This document shows, piece after piece, positions 24,446-31,931 of a stretch of 64,000 bases of DNA. The stretch lies in assembly GCA_902791475.1 (NCBI GenBank), contig CADAWC010000029.1, forward strand, positions 1 to 64,000. The letters run 5' to 3'. Position 1 is the stretch's first letter, and the number at the start of each line of letters is the position of its first letter. A program made the position numbers and the translations under genes. The notes below the pieces were generated by a model. That model was not told the origin of the DNA, did no database searches, and saw only the letters and a program-made list of their open reading frames with translations. The stretch comes from Fibrobacter succinogenes (GTDB taxonomy: Bacteria > Fibrobacterota > Fibrobacteria > Fibrobacterales > Fibrobacteraceae).

Positions 24446-25645
24446 ATGCCCGAAATAAAGAGCATAACGTGTAAAAATCATTCTATAGAACTCATAAGGA
24501 TTGTGGCGTGCCTGCTAGTGATTATGGCACATAGCCAAATCGGCATCTTAAACAACAATGAACTGATTAGCGGTAGACTCGCCATTTCGACAATCCTCGC
24601 CGACGACGTTCCGCTATTTTTACTGGTAACCGGTTTCTTTTTCTTTGGCAAAATCAAGTCCGATGCAGATATCATCCCGACTTTCCCGCATAGAGCAAAA
24701 TCATTTTTCTCCCGCGTTTATATCCCCACGATTGTCTATATCCTAATCAACATCATTTACCGTTATTACAACAGTCCAACACCACTCAATTCCATTTTAA
24801 ATGCCGACTGGGATTATCTCGGACGATTCATTTTCAGGTTACTCCCCGGCGACCATTTGTGGTACATTTGTACTTACATGTCGTTTATCTTCTTTTTCCC
24901 GATGCTAGCTTTCGTTTGTCAAGACAGCCCGCAAAAGAACAAATTAAGGCGGACTCTTTTGGGAACTGCTATCGGTGCTGCAGTCATTGGCGACGTGCAA
25001 TATTTTTTCAAGTTGAGCATGATTGATTTCGAAAAATTCCTTTGGGGCTACTGCACCATATTCCTTATTCTCGGATACGAACTTTCACTGTTCATCTGCA
25101 AATTTGAAAACAAGCGGAGCAAGCTTTTTGCCATCGGCATCGTTATTTATCTACTCGGCTTTTTCATCAAGTTTGGCCTGCAATATTACATGTTCACCGA
25201 ATACGGCGAGAATTACGCGAACAACAGATTCCGTTGGCTCCAGTGTTCGCCTTGCTTTATAACGACTGTGGGAATGTTCATCGCCGTGTACGCACTTGGT
25301 ACATTAATCAAAGCAAAGGGCTTCGTGGCACGCATCATCAATTACGTTGGTTCCTGCACATTCGCGATTTACCTTTTCCATTTCATGGTCATCCTTGAAA
25401 CGGGAAATTTGCGCAGCACGATTTTCTGGAAAACGGGAGCCGCAATGACATTTTTCAATGCCATCGCGTATTACATCCCTTACGCCCTCGCCGTATTTGG
25501 TTTGACTTTGGTTGTGGCGATTGTCTTCAAATACGTTGTTGAAAAGCCCGTAGCAAAGCTCTTTAAAAAGGAGATGCCCTCCCGGAACGGAGTCCGGGAT
25601 GACAAGGTGACGGGCATGACAGGCTTCGGCAAGCAAGACTACTAG
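24446..25645 (+). CDS. Acyltransferase family 3 membrane protein with a repeat-derived C-terminus
   Basis: 399 residues and about ten membrane helices. The N-terminus has the ELIRIVACLLVIMAHSQIG pattern with the conserved Arg and His of family 3, and PGDHLWYICTYMSF in the middle. Conserved sequence ends near VVEKPVAKLFK. The last 25 or so residues (from KEMPSRNGVRDD to the stop) are encoded by a family A/B palindromic repeat (25565-25623) and the bases beyond it. The new stop overlaps the stop of the convergent aminopeptidase gene by 4 nt. The function is probably O-acylation of a surface glycan. Confidence 0.87.
   Translation: MPEIKSITCKNHSIELIRIVACLLVIMAHSQIGILNNNELISGRLAISTILADDVPLFLLVTGFFFFGKIKSDADIIPTFPHRAKSFFSRVYIPTIVYILINIIYRYYNSPTPLNSILNADWDYLGRFIFRLLPGDHLWYICTYMSFIFFFPMLAFVCQDSPQKNKLRRTLLGTAIGAAVIGDVQYFFKLSMIDFEKFLWGYCTIFLILGYELSLFICKFENKRSKLFAIGIVIYLLGFFIKFGLQYYMFTEYGENYANNRFRWLQCSPCFITTVGMFIAVYALGTLIKAKGFVARIINYVGSCTFAIYLFHFMVILETGNLRSTIFWKTGAAMTFFNAIAYYIPYALAVFGLTLVVAIVFKYVVEKPVAKLFKKEMPSRNGVRDDKVTGMTGFGKQDY
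25565..25623. repeat. Interspersed compound repeat forming the 3' end of the acyltransferase gene
   Basis: AAAAAGGAGATGCCC on the left and GGGCATGACAGG on the right enclose a second palindrome (TCCCGG..CCGGGA with TGACAAGG). It looks like one element nested in another. Confidence 0.7.
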
Positions 25646-26982
25646 CAATACAAAGCTTCTACAAGCTTAATCATATCCGCGTGGTCGCTTGCTGCCATCA
25701 TCTCGCGGATGCTGTGCATGCTAAGCATAGGCTCGCCAATATCGACTGTCGGGATTCCGAGATTTGCAGAAACCGTAGGGCCGACCGTCGAGCCGCATGG
25801 CATGTCGTTACGCATGATGAATACCTGCAACGGGATTCCCGCCTGCTCGCAAAGCAGTCGAAGCTGCGCAGAACTCATCAAGTCGCTCGCATAACGCTTT
25901 TGTGCATTTGTCTTGAGCACAATGCCCTTGCCCAACAGCGGCGCATGATTCGGCTCGTGCTTTTCCGTGTGATTCGGATGCTCGGCGTGGGCCATGTCGA
26001 TGGAGAGCGCGAGGGACTCTGCAAGGTACGAAGTAAGAGGTCGGGCATGTCCCTTTGATGTAAAGGTTTCATGGATCCTATCGGGGCTTTGCCCCTCCAG
26101 GATGACATCCCTAGCATTGTCATTCTGAAGCGAAGCGATAGAATCCAAGACACTCTTTAAGAAGTTGCTGGCGGCACCTTCGCGGGTATTGGAACCGACT
26201 TCTTCGTTGTTGAAGAAGCATGCCACAAAGCAATCGTTTTCAGCCGACTTGGCACTAACAATCGCTTCGGCAATGGCATGGCAACTGCTCAAGTTATCGA
26301 GCCTGCCCGAATAAATCCATTCATCGTTAAAGCCGCCACGATTTGCAGGCTGAGCATCAAACAACTGCACATCAAAATCAATCAAACGAGCCCCCGCCGG
26401 GAGCTCCTTTTCAAGCGCCTTCACAAACAAGTTCTTGCGGTTTTCAGAAACATTACTTTCCGAGGCTCCCGCCCACAGCGCATTAAAATCAATCTGCGGA
26501 TTCACTTTGAGACCGTCCTGGTTCACGCCACGGTTCAGGTGGACTGCCAACTGTGGAATCCTGAAAAGCTTTTCACCGCGGAAGAGCTTCGTTTTGAGCG
26601 TCGAATCGTCTGCATCCACATACGCAAGCGCACCCGCATAGCCGAGATCGCGATCAAGCCAGCTCGTAAAAAGCGGAGAGCCGTAGACCTCCGTATGGAG
26701 CGTACACACGCCCGCATTCACACCATCTGGATTCGGGGAAATCTTGAGCGTCGGGAAGTCTGTATGCGCAAGCGCAATCCTGAACTTCGACGTACCACTC
26801 CACTTTTTCGGCGTACGGAACGCAATCACCGAAGCTTCGCGGCACACGAAATAAGCTTTTGCAGGTTCGAGATTTGCACCAAGTTCAATTTCAGCAAAAG
26901 AATTGGCCTTAAAAAACGACTTCAAAGCGTCTACGGTATGGTACGGCGTTACGGCAGTATTCAAAAAATCAAAAAATTCCAT
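25642..26982 (-). CDS. M18-family aspartyl-type aminopeptidase with repeat-encoded loop
   Basis: A two-zinc aminopeptidase of about 446 residues, cytosolic and with no signal peptide. Metal and catalytic motifs are present: ALAHTDFP, SGRLDNLSSC, FFNNEEVGS, LSIDMAHAEHPN and SMHSIREM. The start ATG at 26982 follows GAGGA; a longer frame begins 10 codons earlier. Between FLKSVLD and TSKGHARPL a run of about 26 residues (SIASLQNDNARDV and onwards) is encoded by a family B repeat at 26072-26149. It would sit in a surface loop or helix between the third and fourth metal motifs. All motifs downstream remain in frame, so the enzyme may still work. Confidence 0.9.
   Translation of the reverse strand: MEFFDFLNTAVTPYHTVDALKSFFKANSFAEIELGANLEPAKAYFVCREASVIAFRTPKKWSGTSKFRIALAHTDFPTLKISPNPDGVNAGVCTLHTEVYGSPLFTSWLDRDLGYAGALAYVDADDSTLKTKLFRGEKLFRIPQLAVHLNRGVNQDGLKVNPQIDFNALWAGASESNVSENRKNLFVKALEKELPAGARLIDFDVQLFDAQPANRGGFNDEWIYSGRLDNLSSCHAIAEAIVSAKSAENDCFVACFFNNEEVGSNTREGAASNFLKSVLDSIASLQNDNARDVILEGQSPDRIHETFTSKGHARPLTSYLAESLALSIDMAHAEHPNHTEKHEPNHAPLLGKGIVLKTNAQKRYASDLMSSAQLRLLCEQAGIPLQVFIMRNDMPCGSTVGPTVSANLGIPTVDIGEPMLSMHSIREMMAASDHADMIKLVEALYC
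26072..26149. repeat. Interspersed family B repeat pair inside the aminopeptidase gene
   Basis: TGGATCCTATCGGGGC..GCCCCTCCAGGATGACA is followed by TTGTCATTCTGAAGCG..CGATAGAATCCAAG. These are the same words as the intergenic units at 3918, 40177 and 42450, here read in frame. Confidence 0.75.
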
Positions 26983-27048
26983 ATTTCCTCGAAAAAAATC
27001 AATTAAATTCAATTTGACAATATAATCTATTTATATTTCTCGCAAGCA

Positions 27049-28041
27049 ATGGCATTTCAAAAGATAAAACAGATCAACTGGATGGAAATGTCCGGCCTCC
27101 TGGTCGGCGTTGTCAGTACTGTTGCTGTTATGATTTTTTCGCTGGTACTTTACCATTACCTCAATGACAACGGCGTTATTAAGGTTAAAGAGTACACACT
27201 ACACAGTAAGTTCGAAAAAGCTCTCGGCCTCAGACCGGGAACCCGTGTACAGATTAGCGGTGTCGACGTCGGACAGATTAAAAACATGAAGATCAATTCC
27301 GATGGCAATGGCGTGATCATGGATTTTGCTATCCGCCAGGAATTCCAACCGCTGATTACCGACAGTGCCTCTGTCTATGCCATCCGCGACCAGAACGTGA
27401 TTTCTGCACGCGTCATCAACATTGACATCAGAAATGGTAAAGGAAGCATTCTACAAGACGGAGATACCCTAACCGCAGGCAAGGCTCAGGATATCGAAAC
27501 CGTTCTCGAAACCACTAATGACCTTTTGGGTCGCGTGAACCGCCTCATCGATGCCGCCGATACGCTTATAGCGATGGCCCTCGATACCGGTACGACCATG
27601 GGCGCGTTGTTCGGATCCCGTGCACTTTATGACAATCTCAACCGCCAACTGTTCCGCCTAGACGAAATTACATTCATCGGCAAGAACGTGCTGAAGAAGA
27701 CCTCCTTCTTGCTCGATACAATGAAGACCGACGTACCGCGACTCGTCAGCCGCGCAAACGAAATCACGGATAACGTAAGCAATCTGCTTGATGATTTCAA
27801 ACCGCTGCCGGGTCAGGTCACTTCGCTTTTGAACTCCATGGATTCTACCGTGGGCCGTGTGGACAACCTCGTGACGGACTTCGGCACAGTTACTACTGGA
27901 CTGCAAGACTTCATGAATACAACGGAAAACACCTTGCAGAGCGCAGACGACTTAATGAACGGCATGTCCAAGATGTGGCTTTTGAAAGGCAATATACCTA
28001 AGCATGACTCTGTGCCCTTTGTCGTGGAGACGCTATGGTAA
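27049..28041 (+). CDS. MCE/MlaD-family lipid transport protein
   Basis: 330 residues. One N-terminal membrane helix (about 15-38) is followed by an MCE domain with the family pattern GLRPGTRVQISGVDVGQIKNM. A long helical region (about 150-320) rich in D, T, L and N probably forms a hexameric tunnel or coiled coil. Such proteins carry phospholipids between the inner and outer membranes. The usual partner genes (MlaE permease and MlaF ATPase) are not in the window. The next gene overlaps by 7 nt and is probably translated with it. Confidence 0.9.
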   Translation: MAFQKIKQINWMEMSGLLVGVVSTVAVMIFSLVLYHYLNDNGVIKVKEYTLHSKFEKALGLRPGTRVQISGVDVGQIKNMKINSDGNGVIMDFAIRQEFQPLITDSASVYAIRDQNVISARVINIDIRNGKGSILQDGDTLTAGKAQDIETVLETTNDLLGRVNRLIDAADTLIAMALDTGTTMGALFGSRALYDNLNRQLFRLDEITFIGKNVLKKTSFLLDTMKTDVPRLVSRANEITDNVSNLLDDFKPLPGQVTSLLNSMDSTVGRVDNLVTDFGTVTTGLQDFMNTTENTLQSADDLMNGMSKMWLLKGNIPKHDSVPFVVETLW

Positions 28042-28811
28042 CGAAGGCTTTGAAAATCGCTCTTTGCGTAGCACTTAGCGGAACCGCAGCATTTGCCACG
28101 GAATCCGGGAAAATCGCCTCACGTGCGCAAAAGTCCATTAAGGCAGGGAATTTTGCCAAAGGCTATTCGCAGCTCGAACGCGCTCTCGTTGCAAGCCGTA
28201 AAGAAGCAGACCTCAATTCCGAGACACGCATCTTTATCGCCATGGGCCAAGTCCGCACCATGAGCCTCGATTTTGAGCTCGCCGATTCATTGCTGAATGT
28301 CATCCACGATGATGGTCTTGACCGTTCCACGAAAGCAATGCTCGTCAAATCAAAAGTGACTTTGAAAAACGCAAGCGAAAAGTTTAACGAAGCTGTTTCG
28401 CTTTGCGAGAGCGTTAGTGAAGAGGAACTGGATAAACTTGCCGACGAATTGCAAGGTTCGTTCTATTCGGAATGCGCTATTGCCTATGCAGGCGCCCACC
28501 GCGAAGACAAAGCCAAGCAGGCCCTCAAAATGGTCGACAAGCGCCTCGATGACGATACGGGAATTTACTACTGGACGGAAGCCCGCACCAGAGATTTGCT
28601 AGGTCAAGGCGATGCCGATAAATTCTACCACAAGGCAGAATCTGAATCGGTCAAGTCCAACACGCCTTACATGACCGCAAGCATTCTTTACCATCGTGCA
28701 AAGCTCATGAGCAAGACAAATCCCGCTGTTGCAAAGGATTTGCTCCGTCGCTGCAAAACATCGTTCCAGCTGATGGGTCTCCCCAACAACGCTAAACGCT
28801 GCGCAGAATAA
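28035..28811 (+). CDS. Exported TPR-like helical protein, partner of the MCE protein
   Basis: 258 residues with a signal peptide (ALCVALSGTAAFA). The mature part is alpha-helical with several TPR-like pairs, for example around AGNFAKGYSQLERALVASRKE and DTGIYYWTEARTRDLLG. The overlap with the MCE gene argues for a shared role in lipid trafficking or envelope assembly. No catalytic motif is seen. It ends against the convergent gene with no spacer. Confidence 0.72.
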   Translation: MVTKALKIALCVALSGTAAFATESGKIASRAQKSIKAGNFAKGYSQLERALVASRKEADLNSETRIFIAMGQVRTMSLDFELADSLLNVIHDDGLDRSTKAMLVKSKVTLKNASEKFNEAVSLCESVSEEELDKLADELQGSFYSECAIAYAGAHREDKAKQALKMVDKRLDDDTGIYYWTEARTRDLLGQGDADKFYHKAESESVKSNTPYMTASILYHRAKLMSKTNPAVAKDLLRRCKTSFQLMGLPNNAKRCAE

Positions 28812-29651
28812 TTATTTCTGTACTAAAGAATCCGCGACACTTACTTTAGCCGTATCAGCGGCAGTAGAATCCACGGCAGGTTCTTCGACTTTTTTCATGG
28901 CAAGGAGGCGGTTGTAAACGACAACCGGCGGGATGCGGCCTTCGACCATGCCATCGACAAGATACTTGACCTTTTGGTAATTTTCGTCCTTGTCGTAGTC
29001 AGCAATCAAGCCCTTGTAACCGAGGAGCTTGAGAATTTTCACATAAAAGCTTGCACGGAATTTCTTGAAACGCGGTTGCATCACGTCATTCAAAATTGTT
29101 TCAAGCGCAGTCTCGGTCTGCATAGAGTCGAGTTCAAAGCTGCGGTAAATCGTGCGGATGTGATCGGGAATCGTTGTATCCGGGCTATCGAAATACTTGC
29201 GCATCACGTTAGCAGCTTCGGTCCTGTTGGGGTACGGGCCACGAGCGAGGCGGAGTGCAAAGTAAAGCGAAAGGCGCCAGTTTTCAGGATAAACGCGAGT
29301 CGCACGGCGGAGTACCGAGAAGTCCGAAGTATCAGGAGCATCTACGGGCGTCACGCCACCGACAAAATAATACGGCGTGTAGAATAGCGAATCCAGGCTC
29401 GTCGAAAGTTCAGCGACATGGCCGAGATACGCATATTCCCTGCCGGTGAGGTAGCTTTCACCAAGTTCGGTAAGACCCTTAATCCAGAAGAGCCCCGCTA
29501 CCGAAGCGTCATGCCCTGCAGCGACATAGCGAACAGACGAAGCCTTCGGCAAGAAGGATTCGTCAAAGTTCGTGCCAGGAAGCGGCTTTGCGTAATGGAA
29601 CGCAAGCGCGATGATGGCAATAGCAGTTATAATAGCAGCAAGGAAACGCAT
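28812..29651 (-). CDS. Exported helical protein of unknown function
   Basis: 279 residues with an N-terminal membrane anchor or signal (FLAAIITAIAIIALAFHYA). The rest is helical with TPR-like spacing, for example RRATRVYPENWRLSLYFALRLARGPYPN, which resembles tetratricopeptide proteins of delta-proteobacteria and Fibrobacter. The tail is rich in Val, Asp and Ala. I do not recognise a defined family. It is probably a periplasmic, membrane-anchored scaffold. Confidence 0.65.
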   Translation of the reverse strand: MRFLAAIITAIAIIALAFHYAKPLPGTNFDESFLPKASSVRYVAAGHDASVAGLFWIKGLTELGESYLTGREYAYLGHVAELSTSLDSLFYTPYYFVGGVTPVDAPDTSDFSVLRRATRVYPENWRLSLYFALRLARGPYPNRTEAANVMRKYFDSPDTTIPDHIRTIYRSFELDSMQTETALETILNDVMQPRFKKFRASFYVKILKLLGYKGLIADYDKDENYQKVKYLVDGMVEGRIPPVVVYNRLLAMKKVEEPAVDSTAADTAKVSVADSLVQK

Positions 29652-29802
29652 GGGTTAGTAGGAAGTAGGAAGTTAGAAGTAGGAAGTAAGGTTTTAGGTA
29701 ACAGGTATTAGGTGGTAGGATTATAATCGCGGCTCCGCCGCCCTTTCTAGATGCACGTAGTGCATGAAAATATCCTAACCCCTACAACCTATAACCTATC
29801 GC
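29652..29802. repeat. Structured intergenic region of short tandem words and palindromes
   Basis: AGGAAGTAGGAAGT-type tandem words are followed by TAGGTAACAGGTATTAGG, the palindrome GCGGCTCCGCCGC (29729-29741) and ATGCACGTAGTGCAT (29751-29765). Then come CCTAACCCCTACAACC and CCTATAACCTATCGCC, which partly complement the first half. The whole could fold into one large imperfect hairpin downstream of pyrF. Confidence 0.55.
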
Positions 29803-30687
29803 CTACAAGCATGCCTCCGCTAAGCGTTCGAGTGCATCGACGCAATCGTTTGCGTAGTTTGCCGGCGTATCGTTACGCTGCCAAGCAAAGTTAAGACCAC
29901 TGCTCGAGTTGAGCACGTGGAACTTGCGCTTGCCGCCACCGTTTGCAATAGCGTTGAGCACGGTCTTTGCATCGCCGCCCTGACCGCCCGGCACGCCCGG
30001 AATGGACACGCCCGGAATGAGGAACGGAATTTCGTGCTTGTGAGCAACAGTATAGGCCGTAATCTTCTCAAGTTCTTCCGGATGGGTTGCACCGACAACG
30101 GCACCAAGGTAGCCCTTGTCAGCATCCCATTCCATAATCTTGTCTGCTACGGAATAGAACGCTTCGGCAACGTCGCGCGGATCGTCACTGCGAGTAACAG
30201 GCAAATCCTGGAAGTCGTGAGCGCCCTTGTTGCTTGTGCGGAGGAGCACGTAGGCACCGTTTTCGCTATCTTCGCGAATGAACGGACCGACGGAATCGGC
30301 ACCCATCCACGGAGAGACGGTCACGGCGTCTGCACGGTAAACATCGTAAGCAGCGTTGGCGTAGGCGGCACTGGACTTGCCAATGTCACCGCGCTTTGCA
30401 TCCAAGATAACCGGGATGCCAGCACTTCTGTAATCTGCAATGAGCTGCTGCAAAACGAGCATCGACTGCACGCTCACGCATTCGTAATAAGCGCTGTTCG
30501 GCTTTACGACAGCCGGCTGCACGTTACGCTTGAGGCAGCATTCCAAAATGTCAGAATAGAAGCGCTTGATGCGGTCTTCGGGAGTGCCTTCGAGCGGAAT
30601 GAGCTTGAGCACAGGGTCCATGCCCATGCACACCGGGTTGCCGCACTTTGCAATACGCTGTTCAAGGCGATCGTAAAAGCACGTCAT
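29803..30687 (-). CDS. pyrF: Orotidine 5'-phosphate decarboxylase (type 2)
   Basis: The last step of UMP synthesis, OMP to UMP plus CO2. Its 294 residues fit the longer type 2 PyrF family rather than the 230-residue type. The active-site motif DAKRGDIGKSSAAYA is complete (D-x-K-x-x-D). PAVVKPNSAYYE and the late IPGVSIPGVPGGQGGD phosphate-binding segment also match. The start codon overlaps the RNA methyltransferase stop by one base (TAATG). It is the last gene of the ispA-dxs-methyltransferase-pyrF operon. Confidence 0.95.
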   Translation of the reverse strand: MTCFYDRLEQRIAKCGNPVCMGMDPVLKLIPLEGTPEDRIKRFYSDILECCLKRNVQPAVVKPNSAYYECVSVQSMLVLQQLIADYRSAGIPVILDAKRGDIGKSSAAYANAAYDVYRADAVTVSPWMGADSVGPFIREDSENGAYVLLRTSNKGAHDFQDLPVTRSDDPRDVAEAFYSVADKIMEWDADKGYLGAVVGATHPEELEKITAYTVAHKHEIPFLIPGVSIPGVPGGQGGDAKTVLNAIANGGGKRKFHVLNSSSGLNFAWQRNDTPANYANDCVDALERLAEACL

Positions 30688-31931
30688 TACTTCAATTCCT
30701 CCTGAATCTGTGCGGCTTCGTAAGAGAGAATGCCGTGTGCGACAGCCACATTCAGAGATTCAAGTTCACTGCTCATCGGGATCTTCACCGTTTCGTCGGC
30801 AAGTTCGATGAAGTACGGGTTCGTGCCGGCACCTTCGTTACCCACGAGGAAAGCCATCTTGCGGAGCTTGTGAGCCGGGATTTCGCGGAGGGACTGCTTG
30901 GCATGCAAATCTGTCGCGATGATGGTATAGCCCTTGCTGCGAAGGAAGTTGATCTGGTCCACGAGATCCACGTCGAATTCAAACGGAACGCGGAGGAACG
31001 TGCCCGAGGAACCGCGCACAACCTTCGGGTTGAACGGGCTCACAGTACCACGACCGAGAATCATGCCCGAAGAATTGAAACCGAGGCTCGTGCGGAAGAG
31101 CGTGCCGAGGTTACCCGGATCCTGCACGGCGTCCACAAGCGTAAGCACGCTGCGGCTTGTTTCGTAGACCGGCTTCTTGCTTGCGATGTTGCAGTATGCG
31201 ATGATGCCCTGCGTCGTCATCGTCGAAGAGAGGCGCTTCATCTGGTCTTCGGTAAGAGTGTGGAGCGTAATTTCGGCTTCGTTAATAGCTTCGATGAGTT
31301 CTTCGTTTTCAAAGCCTTCAACAACGTAAACAGAAATCACGAGTTCGCGGTGGTGCTTCACGAGTTCTTCGACAACGTGAACGCCTTCGCCAAGGAACTT
31401 GCCTTCGCGTTCGCGACCCTTTTCGGTCGTGCAAGCGATGAGGCGCTTGAACCACGGCGGTGTAGAGCCTGCATCTTCAACGGCTTCAATCTGGGCGGCA
31501 CGTGCTTCGAGTGCGGCTTCGTCCAAGTTCTCGTCAACGGCTTCCTTCTGTTCCGGGCGCTGGCGGTAAACCGGGGCGTTCATAGCGCCGCGCGGTCCAC
31601 GGTTAAACGGCTTGTCGCCAAAGCGGCGCGGACGGCGGTCACGATCAAAACGGCCACCACCACGGCGTTCTTCACGGTTGAACGGACGGCCTTCGCGGTT
31701 TTCATCGCGGTTGTCGCGATCAAAACGGCGTTCACCACGATCAAAGCGGCAGTCGCCGCGGTCGCGGTCAAAACGACGGTCGCCACGATCCCCACGGAAC
31801 GAGGGCTTGTCGCCAAAGGAACCGCGGTCATCATCACGACGAGGGCGGCGTTCAGGAGCTTCGCTGACTCCAAATTTACGGTCAAGCGTGATTCTTACGG
31901 TACGCTTCGGTTTGTTTTCTTCTTCACTCAT
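30687..31931 (-). CDS. SpoU/TrmH-family RNA 2'-O-methyltransferase with Arg/Asp-rich N-terminus
   Basis: 414 residues. The C-terminal 250 have a substrate-binding domain and a SPOUT fold. The three SpoU motifs are visible: DAVQDPGNLGTLFRTSLGF, FLVGNEGAGTNPYFIEL and IPMSSELESLNVAVAHGILSYE. It should 2'-O-methylate a ribose in rRNA or tRNA. The first 135 residues are low complexity, with repeated RFDRDRG, RRFDRD and RRGGGRF units similar to RGG-type RNA-binding tails. Such an extension is not usual in TrmH/RlmB proteins. The gene overlaps dxs by 4 nt and pyrF by 1 nt. Confidence 0.92.
   Translation of the reverse strand: MSEEENKPKRTVRITLDRKFGVSEAPERRPRRDDDRGSFGDKPSFRGDRGDRRFDRDRGDCRFDRGERRFDRDNRDENREGRPFNREERRGGGRFDRDRRPRRFGDKPFNRGPRGAMNAPVYRQRPEQKEAVDENLDEAALEARAAQIEAVEDAGSTPPWFKRLIACTTEKGREREGKFLGEGVHVVEELVKHHRELVISVYVVEGFENEELIEAINEAEITLHTLTEDQMKRLSSTMTTQGIIAYCNIASKKPVYETSRSVLTLVDAVQDPGNLGTLFRTSLGFNSSGMILGRGTVSPFNPKVVRGSSGTFLRVPFEFDVDLVDQINFLRSKGYTIIATDLHAKQSLREIPAHKLRKMAFLVGNEGAGTNPYFIELADETVKIPMSSELESLNVAVAHGILSYEAAQIQEELK

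Noticed and set aside
23162..25645. Two adjacent acyltransferases considered a recent tandem duplication
   Set aside because: They are divergently oriented and share only the general family-3 pattern; their loops and lengths differ.
25642..26982. Aminopeptidase considered a pseudogene because of the inserted repeat
   Set aside because: The insert keeps the frame, and all five metal or catalytic motifs are present before and after it.
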